A stretch of DNA of 64,000 nucleotides from Iodobacter fluviatilis (GCF_900451195.1 NZ_UGHR01000001.1:1240001-1304000); one strand, 5' to 3'; positions 36,144-45,117 are shown, numbered from the stretch's first letter. Program-made: numbers and translations. The notes: generated by a model not told the origin, from the letters alone.

Positions 36144-37225
36144 GTAGAGATCCTTTGTTTTTTAAATAGAGTTTTAGTAATGTATTTACCGTGTTCACAA
36201 CCAAGTATTTCAATTACCTCTTCAGGTGCTCTTTTCCCTCCTCGCCTGGAGGCGTGTACAACAAAATTAATTGTTTGCGCTATTTGTTCTCGAATTACTT
36301 CAATAGGCGTGTTTCGCATATCTGGACTTTTGCGCATCATATTTTCTAACCGAGAAAGGGCGGAATGCGCATTCTCCGCATGTAATGAAACGGCTCCACC
36401 TGAATGGCCAGTGCTTAAAGCGTCCATCAAGTCGCAAGCTTCTGCACCTCGGACCTCTCCAACAACAATGCGATCAGGTCGCATGCGTAAACACAATCTA
36501 AGGAGTAAGTGAGTATCGACACCAAGTGCTTGATTACTAACTAGGGCTACCCAGTTAGGAACTTTTATTTGGAGCTCTTTAGTGTCTTCGATAGTTAGAA
36601 TGCGCTCATAAGGGGAGAGCCCCTGTAGATATGCATTTAGAAAAGTTGTTTTACCGCTAGATGTTGCGCCTGAAATTACAATATTCTGATGAGTGTCCCT
36701 CATCCATTCCAACGAATTTTTTAGGTGTATTCCACCTTGTGAAACTAAATGATCTGCAGGCCTAGCAGTCAGTATTTCGCCGGTATCTTCGTAGGAAGGG
36801 TTAAATGATCCGTCATTGACATAATCATCAAGGGTCCTAACATGACGCCCGTGTTTTCTGATCGCCATGACGGGACCAAAATATGAAATTGGTGGCAGGG
36901 CCGCCGCGATGCGCAAACCTGGTAGTTCCGCATCCAAAATTAAATGTTCACTGATCCTGCCATTTTCTCTGACCTCTTTTCGATTCTGTTTAGCGATCAG
37001 TTTAATAGCCGCGATCAATGAACCTTCTGGAAGAACAAGGTTGGATTTTTCAATACGGCCATTTTTTTCAACGAAAATATTGTTATGCCCGTTGATCATT
37101 ATTTCTAAAACGTCTGTGTCTTCTAGAAGTGGCGTGATTGAGCGCAACTGATCACCGAGCAGGCGTTTTGCCAAACTAATCAGTTCAAGTTGTTCTGATG
37201 CTGGCAGGATAAGAGGTTCAGTCAT
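36140..37225 (-). CDS. virB11: Type IV secretion ATPase VirB11/TrbB
   Basis: 361 residues. N-terminal domain, then Walker A SGATSSGKTTFLN (~181-193), Asp box TIEDTKELQI, Walker B RPDRIVVGEVRG and His box STGHSGGAVSLHAEN. These hexameric ATPases sit at the channel base. As the first gene of the set (B11-2-3-4-5-x-6) it follows the trb order trbB-C-D-E-J-K-L. Divergent from the integrase gene, with ~100 bases between, which should hold both promoters. Confidence 0.95.
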   Translation of the reverse strand: MTEPLILPASEQLELISLAKRLLGDQLRSITPLLEDTDVLEIMINGHNNIFVEKNGRIEKSNLVLPEGSLIAAIKLIAKQNRKEVRENGRISEHLILDAELPGLRIAAALPPISYFGPVMAIRKHGRHVRTLDDYVNDGSFNPSYEDTGEILTARPADHLVSQGGIHLKNSLEWMRDTHQNIVISGATSSGKTTFLNAYLQGLSPYERILTIEDTKELQIKVPNWVALVSNQALGVDTHLLLRLCLRMRPDRIVVGEVRGAEACDLMDALSTGHSGGAVSLHAENAHSALSRLENMMRKSPDMRNTPIEVIREQIAQTINFVVHASRRGGKRAPEEVIEILGCEHGKYITKTLFKKQRIST

Positions 37226-37322
37226 TGTGTGGTTTCGATTAATTTTTTAGCAGCCTTAGAAATACTAACAATTTTCTCTAGCTGTTTAGTGCTGTAAGTC
37301 TGTGGATTTTAGGGGTACTTAA

Positions 37323-38255
37323 GTGTCGATAAATTTGTCTGATTTAGTTCAAATGTACTTAGAAGAAAAGTATTTGCGCCCCGCAACCCGTGATAACTAT
37401 ATTTTGGTTGCTCATTTGTTCTCAAAAGACGTTGGCCATATTGATGTAGATAAGATTGCTCGGAAGCACTTGATTGCGTGGCGTGACGCGGTTCTCTTAA
37501 GATGCAAGCCGATTTCATGGAATACGTATTACCGGCATTTTTCAGTTCTGATGGGATTTGCAGTACGGGCAGGAGTAATTCAGGAGTCGCCTTGCGAGGG
37601 GTTTAAGTCGATTCGAATCGGGAAGCGGGGTAAGAAAACAATTCCTGTTCATGCAAGGCAACGAGTTTTGCATCGTTTAGATGCAGAAGAAGAAAAGTCA
37701 GATGAGGGTGACGTTTCCCGTTTTTATCCCCAGTATTTCTGGCGAGCGACTGTCATGACGCTATCCATGACAGGTATGAGGTTAGGGCAGTTGGTAGGAA
37801 TTATTTGGGACGATGTTGATTTTGAAATGATGCAAATTAGGCTGGAGTCTGAGACAAGTAAAAATCACCGAGAATGGTATGTGCCAATTCCAGAGCAATT
37901 GAAGCCATCCTTGCTGGTGTTATTGTGGCATGTGAAATCAGTGGGGTTGTTTGGCTACGATCGACAAGTTTTTAACGTGCATGACCATAACAGTAAAAAT
38001 ATTCTTAGAAAAAAGATGACGCGGGCAGCGGTTAAAAGTTTTTTTCGTAGGATTTCTGCCTCAATTGACGCCCCAATTAGCTCTCATCGGTATAGGCATA
38101 CACTGGCTACTGTGTTGGTGAATAATGTTTCAAACATTCGGATTGCTCAAGAAATTTTGGGTCATTCAAGCATTGAGGTGACGGCGGGGTATGTTGAAGC
38201 TGATCACGCAACAATGGCTATGGCATTGAATAAAGCAAGCGTCATAATGGTTTGA
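37323..38255 (+). CDS. Tyrosine recombinase (phage-type integrase)
   Basis: 310 residues, GTG start. N-terminal SAM-like core-binding domain (LVQMYLEEKYLRPATRDNY) and a catalytic domain with the R-H-R-H-Y set: GMRLGQL, SSHRYRHTLAT, LGHSSIE and Tyr in AGYVEAD. XerD-like in size. It lies at the border of the T4SS/pilus island and ~200 bases before a tRNA-Thr gene, which suggests island integration, although tRNA-targeting elements more often place int on the 3' side of the tRNA. It is not preceded by a strong ribosome site. Confidence 0.92.
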   Translation: MSINLSDLVQMYLEEKYLRPATRDNYILVAHLFSKDVGHIDVDKIARKHLIAWRDAVLLRCKPISWNTYYRHFSVLMGFAVRAGVIQESPCEGFKSIRIGKRGKKTIPVHARQRVLHRLDAEEEKSDEGDVSRFYPQYFWRATVMTLSMTGMRLGQLVGIIWDDVDFEMMQIRLESETSKNHREWYVPIPEQLKPSLLVLLWHVKSVGLFGYDRQVFNVHDHNSKNILRKKMTRAAVKSFFRRISASIDAPISSHRYRHTLATVLVNNVSNIRIAQEILGHSSIEVTAGYVEADHATMAMALNKASVIMV

Positions 38256-38455
38256 CGTCAGAAATATTACGGATTAAGTGCAAACAGATTTGCGTTCGTT
38301 TTTTAAATGGTATAGTATCCACGTCGTATTTTGCTGCTTACAGGGAGCTTGTATAGTTGACGTCGAGCTATTCGCCGACCGACGCGACTGTGCAATGTTC
38401 ATGTTTTTTTTGGGCAGAAGAAGAATTCTGAAATAACTAGTTATTGTGAAATAAC

Positions 38456-38531
38456 GCCGATGTAGCTCAGTTGGTAGAGCACCTGACTTGTAATCAGGGG
38501 GTCGCGAGTTCGATTCCTGCCGTCGGCACCA
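38456..38531 (+). tRNA. tRNA-Thr (anticodon TGT)
   Basis: 76 nt, folds with acceptor GCCGATG/CGTCGGC, D-loop AGTTGGTAGA, anticodon stem CCTGA/TCAGG with loop CTTGTAA, and T-loop TTCGATT. The CCA end is encoded (ACCA). Confidence 0.97.
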
Positions 38532-38540
38532 ATATGATAA

Positions 38541-38574
38541 AGGGCTTAGCTTATGCTAAGCCCTTTTTCTTTTT
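38541..38574 (+). terminator. Terminator after tRNA-Thr
   Basis: AGGGCTTAGC TTAT GCTAAGCCCT hairpin followed by TTTTCTTTTT, 10 bases after the tRNA end. Confidence 0.9.
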
Positions 38575-38578
38575 GTCG

Positions 38579-38600
38579 ATATTAGACAATTGTCTAATAT
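38579..38600. repeat. Perfect 22-bp palindrome
   Basis: ATATTAGACAA followed directly by its reverse complement TTGTCTAATAT. No loop, so it is more like a dimeric operator or recombination site than an RNA hairpin. Confidence 0.75.
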
Positions 38601-39532
38601 TATTCAGTAAATCCACCCGTTTTTTCTTCGCCAGATGATGTTTTTTAATAGACAAAATTTGCGCTGCTACACGCGTTAAAATCCCTTTATTTATCTTCAA
38701 AAAAGCCTGTCAAACGAAGTTAGCCTTCCAACTGTGTGGCTCATATCGTATTTAATATGAGGCAATCAGCTAGCTGGTATTTTGTTTTGCCTATTTAATT
38801 TTTGCTGTTGATCGCAGCTCATTGCTACCGGCTCCCATGCTTCTTTGCATATGTGATTGGGAATGCTCTGCGAGTATTAGGTTGGCTAAGCGCGTGCACT
38901 GCTTTTACCCAGAGATGTTGTGACATTTCGAGTGAGCAATCGTCGGTCTTGCAAACTTGTTCATCAATTCGTAGATATCGTGATGGCCGCGACTCATTAA
39001 GATATAAACGCCATCCCCCATATGTTGCTTGGCTTAACTCGGTAGCCGTAGTAGCTGCTGCATCGATTTATTGATGTGGTTATGCCAAAAGCAACCAGTC
39101 TTCACGATTTACTGTTTGCTTTGCAGGTGTTTGGTATCTATTGATTAAATTAATCCATGATTATTCTTAATTTGTCATCTATGGTGTCGCCATTTCTTTT
39201 TGGAGCCTGCAGTGGAGTAGGTTTTTGGATCTTAGTTTGACGCTGAAGCTTGCTATTTGGCGGGGTGTTTTCTTGGAAATTAAATACCCGCTTCGCATTA
39301 TCTATGTTTCATAACGTATTGATTTTTAAAATTAATAAATGCCAATTGGGTTGCCGGCTAAAGAATATTTTGGCGATATTCACAATATGATAGTCATTTA
39401 GCCAGTATTGTTAAAAGTGGTATTAATACGCCTACCGGACTAAGTAAAAACAATGATGTAAAGCGCCCCGTGGGATTGTTCTGAATGAGATTAATTCCTG
39501 CTTATAGCAAAAACCAGCCATTTTTTTAATAA
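38601..39532. other. ~0.9 kb without a convincing intact gene
   Basis: No open frame here looks like a real protein. A short stretch on the minus strand (38825-39021) reads protein-like across one frameshift and may be a decayed gene. The rest is AT-rich intergenic DNA. Confidence 0.5.
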
Positions 39533-39687
39533 GGAAACCCGTAGCAAGATGGACCCAGAGCCCCCTAGTTGTTGTTTTGACTGGTATTCACTTTTTAATA
39601 TTATTCCGGCATTGCGTGGAAGGGTTTCCCTCGTTTGAAAATTGAGTGGTTTCCTGAAGCGCGCTGCCGCTGAAGGATTTCGACTCT
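39533..39687 (+). promoter_or_regulatory. Structured leader before mgtE
   Basis: GGAAACCC at 39533-39540 can pair with GGGTTTCC at 39622-39629 or with GGTTTCC at 39649-39655, giving two mutually exclusive foldings upstream of mgtE. Magnesium-transporter genes often have sensing leaders, but this one matches no riboswitch I can name. Confidence 0.3.
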
Positions 39688-41064
39688 ATGAAGCATCAAG
39701 AATTATCAAACGCCATCCAGACCATGCTGCGTCTGTACGATAGCAATGCATTTGCCAAATTGGCCCGCACCACGCCCCTAGCGGATATGGCCGATGTGCT
39801 GGAAGAGCACCCAGTTGAGCAAATTGCCCGGCTGCTGCGCTCGCTGGACCCTAGCCCTCGTAGTGCCTTGTTTTCTCATTTTGCCGCTCCCGTGCAAGAT
39901 AAAATCCTTATTGCCCTACCGGCTGATATTGTCGTCAATTTGTTTGAGCTGCTGCCTTCAGATAAGCGCGCTGATATTTTTAATCGCTTAAATGCAGAAA
40001 GAAAAGAGCTGCTCTTACCTGCGTTGGCTAAGGCAGAGCGCGACGATATTTTAAAGTTTGCATCATTTCCCGAAGGCTCGGTCGGCTCGGCCACCACATC
40101 TGAATATGCCACCATCACATCTCAGCAGACGGTAGAGCAGGCTTTGCTCTCCCTGCGCCAGGGCGCGCCGGATAAAGAAACCATTTATGTGGTGTATGTG
40201 GTGAATGAAGACAGGCAATTATTGGGCACGGTTTCTTTACGGGAATTGGTGCTGGCCAAGCCCGGGATGCGGGTGGATGAGCTGATGAAAACGAACTCGG
40301 TGTTTGCCCGCGCAGAATGGCCAGCCGTTGACGCGGCCGAGCTGATCCGCCGCTATGATTTACTGGCAATACCCGTGCTGGATCAGAGCGAGCGCATGAT
40401 CGGCATCATGACCGTTGATGATGCGATGGATATTGAAAAGGAGCAGGATGTAACACGTTTATCCCAATTTGGCGGCACGGCTTCTGGTGGCGGGGCAGAT
40501 CTTAGCCTGAGGGAATCCAGTATCAAGCAATTATTTAAGGTGCGGGTGCTGTGGCTGATTATTCTGACTGGCTTTGGCATCATCACCAGTACCTTTGTAT
40601 CGCAGCAGGAAGAATTAATCAGCGAAGTGATTATTCTGGCGGCGTTTCTGGCTCCGATTGTGGATATGGGGGGTAACACCGGCAGCCAGTCTGCCACCCT
40701 GGTGCTGCGTGCCATGGCATTGGGTGAGGTCCGCCTCTGCTGGAAAGATGTTTGGTTTGTGATTAAGCGCGAAATCCCTGTTGCACTGGCGATTGCGGTG
40801 GTGATTGGTATTTTAGAAACCATACTGGCTTATTTCAGCAAGGATGCAATGAATTTCGACATCCTGATGGTGATTGGTCTGAGCATGATGGTTTGTACTG
40901 CCGCAGGCGGCATTATTGGTGCGTTGCTGCCTTTCGGTGCCCGCCTGATGCGTGCTGATCCCGCCACACTGAGCGCACCTTTAATTACCTCAATCATGGA
41001 TTTACTCGGCGTATTTATTTACTTTGGCTTTGCTTATGCTTTCCTTGGGCATTTGATTAAGTAA
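39688..41064 (+). CDS. mgtE: Magnesium transporter MgtE
   Basis: 458 residues. N-terminal helical superhelix domain (residues ~20-130, with repeated LLRSLDPSPRSALF-type units), two CBS domains (~135-255, with YVVYVVNEDRQLLGTV and LAIPVLDQSERMIGIMTVDD), and a transmembrane domain of five helices (from VLWLIILTGFGII). This includes the pore sequence APIVDMGGNTGSQSATL. Dimeric Mg2+ channel of the inner membrane; the cytoplasmic domains close it when Mg2+ is high. Start ATG 39688 has AAGGA upstream. This is a core-genome gene flanked by mobile DNA. Confidence 0.96.
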   Translation: MKHQELSNAIQTMLRLYDSNAFAKLARTTPLADMADVLEEHPVEQIARLLRSLDPSPRSALFSHFAAPVQDKILIALPADIVVNLFELLPSDKRADIFNRLNAERKELLLPALAKAERDDILKFASFPEGSVGSATTSEYATITSQQTVEQALLSLRQGAPDKETIYVVYVVNEDRQLLGTVSLRELVLAKPGMRVDELMKTNSVFARAEWPAVDAAELIRRYDLLAIPVLDQSERMIGIMTVDDAMDIEKEQDVTRLSQFGGTASGGGADLSLRESSIKQLFKVRVLWLIILTGFGIITSTFVSQQEELISEVIILAAFLAPIVDMGGNTGSQSATLVLRAMALGEVRLCWKDVWFVIKREIPVALAIAVVIGILETILAYFSKDAMNFDILMVIGLSMMVCTAAGGIIGALLPFGARLMRADPATLSAPLITSIMDLLGVFIYFGFAYAFLGHLIK

Positions 41065-41343
41065 GGTTTAGCCCGAGCAGACTTGCAGGTGGGGCTTAGG
41101 GGGCGCAGCAATTTGGCGCACCCTAAGCTCTTTTTGTATTTCAATCTCATCACTTTTCAAGCAAGCGGCTTGCTGGCTAAATCAAGTTGCCGCACATGGC
41201 CAGCGCCACCATGTTGGCCAAGCCATATATGGGCGAATCTGGCCGAGTAGCTTATCGATGTTACTGATCGTGATGCATCTTGGCCTTGCAGCAACGGTAA
41301 TCCCCCACAAAACCAGCTCATTTTTAAGTAGAATTTTCTCGCA

Positions 41344-41667
41344 GTGTTTGAGGAGCTCTACATGAAAGCAGCACGTTATTCTGACAGCCAGATTATGGCA
41401 ATTTTAAAGCAGGCCGAAGCCGGTTCAACCGTCCCCGATCTGTGCCGCGAGCACGGCATGAGTTCTGCCTCTTTTTATAAATGGCGCGCTAAGTTTGGCG
41501 GCATGGACGTCTCGATGATGACGCGAATGAAGGAGCTGGAGGATGAAAACAAGCGCCTTAAAAAGATGTATATCGAAGCCCAAATGCAGGCGGATATCAT
41601 TAAGGAAGCCATGTCAGAAATCATTAGAAACATCTCAGCGTCGCGAGATGGCTCACTGGGCCGTTGA
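41344..41667 (+). CDS. IS3-family transposase OrfA
   Basis: 107 residues; helix-turn-helix ([32 protein letters not shown]) followed by a leucine-zipper-like coil ([19 protein letters not shown]). The first ATG codon with a ribosome site is at 41362 ([15 protein letters not shown] upstream). OrfA binds the IS ends. It overlaps orfB in the usual -1 frameshift arrangement. Confidence 0.88.
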   Translation: MFEELYMKAARYSDSQIMAILKQAEAGSTVPDLCREHGMSSASFYKWRAKFGGMDVSMMTRMKELEDENKRLKKMYIEAQMQADIIKEAMSEIIRNISASRDGSLGR

Positions 41668-42448
41668 AACCAGGGCATTGTCTATTCGTGCGGCTTGCGC
41701 CAGCTTTGCAATTAGCATGACTTGCTATCGCTATATTCGTAAGCTGGATGCAGAAAATGCCCAAATCGCTGATTCATTAGTCCAGCTCACGGAAACGCAT
41801 CGCAACTGGGGCTTTGGCCTTTGTTTTTTGCATCTGCGCAATGTCAGGAAAAAGCGCTGGAGCCATAAACGCGTTTACCGGATTTACTGTGATTTAGAAT
41901 TAAATCTACGGATTAAACCTAAAAAACGTTTAGATCGCGAAACGCCAGAGCCATTAACAGTGCCAGAGGCAAAAAATGAAACGTGGTCGATGGATTTTAT
42001 GCACGATCAATTGGCCGATGGCCGCAGCATTCGCTTATTTAACGTGATTGATGATTTTAATTGGGAAGGATTAGGTATTGAAGTCGATTTCTCTTTGCCA
42101 GCAGAGCGCGTAATACGCAGCCTGAATCAAATTATTGAATGGCGTGGTAAACCCAAACGAATCAGGTCTGATAATGGCCCTGAATACATTAGTCACATAT
42201 TAAAAAATTGGGCAGAACAACAATCGATTGAATTGGCCTATATTCAGCCCGGCAACCCGCAGCAAAATGCGTATATTGAACGCTATAATCGTACCGTTCG
42301 ATATGAATGGCTGGCTTGTGATGATTTTGAAAGTATTGCTGAAGTACAAGAAACCGCAACGCAATGGCTTTGGAGTTACAATAACGAACGCCCACATATG
42401 GGATTGGGTGGCATCACCCCAAAACAGAAACTGGCATTACATGCCTAG
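41543..42448 (+). CDS. IS3-family transposase OrfB
   Basis: The genuine orfB reading begins near codon 30 of this frame and is normally reached by -1 frameshifting from orfA. DDE integrase core: first Asp in [10 protein letters not shown], second in [10 protein letters not shown], Glu in [12 protein letters not shown], then [16 protein letters not shown] at the end. Compared with the fragment at 50983 it has Trp instead of Arg in DDFNREGLG, a position that is Arg in most relatives, so activity could be reduced. Otherwise full length. Confidence 0.88.
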   Translation: MKTSALKRCISKPKCRRISLRKPCQKSLETSQRREMAHWAVETRALSIRAACASFAISMTCYRYIRKLDAENAQIADSLVQLTETHRNWGFGLCFLHLRNVRKKRWSHKRVYRIYCDLELNLRIKPKKRLDRETPEPLTVPEAKNETWSMDFMHDQLADGRSIRLFNVIDDFNWEGLGIEVDFSLPAERVIRSLNQIIEWRGKPKRIRSDNGPEYISHILKNWAEQQSIELAYIQPGNPQQNAYIERYNRTVRYEWLACDDFESIAEVQETATQWLWSYNNERPHMGLGGITPKQKLALHA

Positions 42449-42676
42449 CCTCTACTTTTAAGTGAGCTTAAAAACGGGGGGATTACCGTGGAGTTACCGT
42501 ACAAATCTGCACCACTACAACATTAAGATTGTACCCGTCTCATTGCTTGCTTTTATTTGACTTGCTTATACTTCTTAGGCGTAATTAAAAACTTTTTATT
42601 TATGTTGATTGTATTTTTTTAATAGTTAGTTTTTCAATACGCTTTTTAAAAGGAATTAATTATGCCTAAAAATCTA

Positions 42677-43717
42677 CCTGATTATGTCTCTTGCTCCGGA
42701 ACCCTTGATTTAGCTATTCGTGCGGCGTAAAGTGAACGAACGTTCTGCTTTGCGGGGGTGGATCATGGCAATCAATGGTATCCAGATGCAAAAGGGCTTG
42801 TCTTTGCCTGAGTTCATCCAGTTGTACGGTACAGAGCAACAATGCGAAGCCGCATTGCAAAAAGCGCGCTGGCCACAAGGCTTTCGTTGCCCCAAGTGCC
42901 ATGGACAGAATGCCTGCACATTTATACGAGGCAAAACCCGGCTGTGGGATTGTGATCATTGTGCGCACCAAACCAGCCTGACAGCAGGAACCATGATGCA
43001 CCAGTCGCAACTCCCCCTGACTAAGTGGTTTCTGGCCATTTATCTGGTGACGCAATTAAAAACAGATATCGCTGCTTTATCGCTGCGCCGGCAACTGGGC
43101 ATTAGCTGGAAAGCCGCATGGCTGCTGAAACATAAGCTCATGGAGGCCATGAGACAACGAGAGGTCAATCTACCCTTGAGTGGTGATGTTCGGATCGATG
43201 ATGCTTATCTGGGCGGCGAGCGGCACGGTGGCAAGCGTGGACGTGGATCTGAAAATAAGGTCGCTTTTGTGGCTGCGGTTGAAATGCGAGATGGGCGTCC
43301 TCATCGGTTGCGTTTTGATCCGGTACAAGGCTTTTCATTCGAAGCGCTCAAACCATGGCCAGAAAAGGCTTTGGCACTGGGGAGTACGGTCACTTCGGAC
43401 GGCCTGCTTGGTTTTGAGGTGGTACGGCAATTGGGATTTAAGCATCAAGTTGTTCAAGCGCCCAAAGGCAAGGTTGGCACAGAGATTGATGCATTTAAAT
43501 GGCTGAATGTGATGCTGGGTAATTTAAAAACGGCACAATCTGGCACTTATCATGCATTTAAATACAGTCAATATGCAGGCCGCTATTTGGCGGAGATGCA
43601 ATATCGATTTAATCGGCGTTTTGATTTATGCGCCCTTATTCCGCGCATGCTACATGCCTTACTAATAGCTACACCATGCCCGCGTGGGCAATGAACTGAG
43701 CAAGAGACATAATCAGG
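42677..43717 (+). mobile_element. IS1595-family insertion sequence with 8-bp target duplication
   Basis: 1041 bases with 20-bp perfect terminal inverted repeats (CCTGATTATGTCTCTTGCTC at the left, its complement at 43698-43717). It is flanked by the exact 8-bp duplication AAAATCTA (42669-42676 and 43718-43725). This size of duplication is normal for IS1595. It looks recent and complete. Confidence 0.95.
42765..43694 (+). CDS. IS1595-family transposase
   Basis: 309 residues from ATG 42765. An N-terminal zinc ribbon (CPKC, CDHC) is followed by the ISXO2-like DDE domain: RIDDAYLGGERHGGKRGRG holds the first Asp, TSDGLLGF the second, and the YHAFKYSQYAGRYLAEMQYRFNRRF block the acidic/Asn residue. 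Intact, so the element may be mobile. Confidence 0.93.
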   Translation: MAINGIQMQKGLSLPEFIQLYGTEQQCEAALQKARWPQGFRCPKCHGQNACTFIRGKTRLWDCDHCAHQTSLTAGTMMHQSQLPLTKWFLAIYLVTQLKTDIAALSLRRQLGISWKAAWLLKHKLMEAMRQREVNLPLSGDVRIDDAYLGGERHGGKRGRGSENKVAFVAAVEMRDGRPHRLRFDPVQGFSFEALKPWPEKALALGSTVTSDGLLGFEVVRQLGFKHQVVQAPKGKVGTEIDAFKWLNVMLGNLKTAQSGTYHAFKYSQYAGRYLAEMQYRFNRRFDLCALIPRMLHALLIATPCPRGQ

Positions 43718-43778
43718 AAAATCTATGTATGACGCCCCAGCCAATTTATATGAATAAATTACAAGCTGGCTATCTTAG

Positions 43779-44234
43779 ATGAATACTACTTACATGCCAT
43801 CCGAACAATGTAATCAGCTGATCTGCGAGTTATTTCAATACCTCGAGCTTCCTGTCGATCAGGATGCCATGCTTGGCGGCCCAGTTGGGCTGTTGATCGA
43901 TGACAGCTATAGTATCTATTTTGAAAGCATTGCACCGGATACCTTGCTACTGGAAGCCAATCTTGGCAGCTATCCAGAGGAAGATCTAGCCTTCAGCCAT
44001 CTTTGCCTGAAACACAATCAGATCAGTTCTGACAACTATCAGCCCATCGTCTCGCTCACTGAGGATCAGCAGCTTGTCTGCTGGCTCAAGTTATCACTAC
44101 CAGCGGCTGATTTATCTGTCTTATTGAGCGCATTTGATGAAGTACTGGCACTTTCTGAAACACTACTAACAGCATCTACACACCATCAATTCCCTGAAGA
44201 AAACCCCAGGTTGCGCCTGACTTCAGTCTATTGA
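43779..44234 (+). CDS. T3SS chaperone (CesT/SicP type)
   Basis: 151 residues, acidic, with the alternating helix-strand pattern of class I chaperones (helix QCNQLICELFQYLEL, strands SYSIYFESI and LLLEANLG, C-terminal helix LSAFDEVLALSETLL). It is similar in size and pattern to the gene at 53980. It precedes the SopE-like effector gene by ~30 bases, so this effector is its probable client. The IS1595 insertion upstream may have separated it from its original promoter. Confidence 0.75.
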   Translation: MNTTYMPSEQCNQLICELFQYLELPVDQDAMLGGPVGLLIDDSYSIYFESIAPDTLLLEANLGSYPEEDLAFSHLCLKHNQISSDNYQPIVSLTEDQQLVCWLKLSLPAADLSVLLSAFDEVLALSETLLTASTHHQFPEENPRLRLTSVY

Positions 44235-44267
44235 TCTAACATTTCACCTCATCGTAAAGGAAATACC

Positions 44268-44987
44268 ATGCCGTTCCCGAAAATTACTGCTGGTGCAATT
44301 TTAAGAACTTTCCGCAGTCTTAGCCATAATGACTTGGATGCCAGCACACCCACCCTAGTTTCTTACCGAGGACGCACATTCGAGATGTCACCAGAGAAGA
44401 AAGAAACTCGCTCTCAATCAGCGCCGCCATTCACCAAGAAGCCACACAAGGCTGCTCCTCTTTCACCTGTAACAAAACCCTTACAGGCCGAGCTGGGAAA
44501 ATTTCAGAAAAAACTGGCGAAAGATGCGGTTAAAGACCCTGAAACTGTAACGCAAACAGTCCAAATGAGTCTTGCCGCTGTCTACAGTCGTGCAAAAGAT
44601 CAATGTTGTCAGCGCCTGCTAGAGCAAGGGCACAAAGCGATTCCTGAGGATTATTTCCGTGAAATTGGCGAGGCAGCACATAAGGCGGGATTGTCCTGCA
44701 GTGAAAAGAACGGCATATGGACTCCCACAGCGGCTGGCGCCAACGGCATAGCAAATGGCATTATGATTCCTGTGAATAGCAAGTTTCCTAAGTATTGTAA
44801 AACACCAGAACAGATAAAATCGAACGCTGACTATGTGCACAGCAAGCTGCTGGAGATCGTAGAGCCATATGCCAGAAAGAGCGGCAAAGCCTCCCTAATT
44901 GAGTTCGATGCTACGCTGGCGAAAATAGCAGCGAAATATGAGAAGCCGGTGGCAGCTCCGGTAATAATGTGGGAAACGTCTATCTGA
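44268..44987 (+). CDS. SopE-family effector, Rho-GTPase exchange factor
   Basis: 239 residues, the same as Salmonella SopE (240). The catalytic domain is readily recognised: SLAAVYSRAKDQCCQRLLEQG, REIGEAAHKAGL, WTPTAAGAN, NSKFPKYCKTPEQ and the final LAKIAAKYEKP all align with SopE in order. SopE, BopE and CopE proteins enter host cells by T3SS and activate Rac1/Cdc42 to drive membrane ruffling. The GAGA loop that contacts the GTPase here reads AAGA (155-158), keeping the second Gly. The N-terminal ~80 residues are Ser/Pro/Lys-rich, as expected for secretion and chaperone binding. Frame intact with GTAAAGGAAATACC upstream of the ATG. Assignment from memory of SopE. Confidence 0.88.
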   Translation: MPFPKITAGAILRTFRSLSHNDLDASTPTLVSYRGRTFEMSPEKKETRSQSAPPFTKKPHKAAPLSPVTKPLQAELGKFQKKLAKDAVKDPETVTQTVQMSLAAVYSRAKDQCCQRLLEQGHKAIPEDYFREIGEAAHKAGLSCSEKNGIWTPTAAGANGIANGIMIPVNSKFPKYCKTPEQIKSNADYVHSKLLEIVEPYARKSGKASLIEFDATLAKIAAKYEKPVAAPVIMWETSI

Positions 44988-45117
44988 TTTCAGGGAGTGG
45001 CAAGATCACGTTTACTGTAAACCCCCAGTCATCCCATTAACGCTAGGCTTATTTTGAGGTAGCCTGAATTCCGTAGACACGCTTGTTTGGTAAACTTTGA
45101 GCCAACAGGAGTGAGAA

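Larger units (their letters stand above)
41295..42488 (+). mobile_element. IS3-family insertion sequence (complete)
   Basis: About 1.19 kb bounded by imperfect inverted repeats starting CGGTAATCCCC on the left (41295) and ending GGGGATTACCG on the right. The inner parts also match (TTTTTAAGTAGA on the left, TCTACTTTTAAG on the right). Holds two overlapping transposase frames. No clear target duplication was seen. Partial copies lie at 50856 and 51850. Confidence 0.85.
42662..43782 (+). pseudogene. Small coding frame split by IS1595 element
   Basis: ATG at 42662 has AAAAGGA upstream. Removing the IS1595 element and one copy of its duplication rejoins a frame of 24 codons, MPKNLCMTPQPIYMNKLQAG plus YLR. 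Its TGA overlaps the ATG of the chaperone gene (ATGA). It was therefore probably a short leader peptide or gene end coupled to the chaperone. Confidence 0.5.

Noticed and set aside
38802..39074. 90-codon plus-strand frame after tRNA-Thr
   Set aside because: TTG start without ribosome site, unnatural Cys/Tyr-rich composition, and the opposite strand reads more protein-like in pieces.
43698..43780. Chaperone promoter inside the IS1595 right end
   Set aside because: No clear -35/-10 pair reading outward could be identified by eye.
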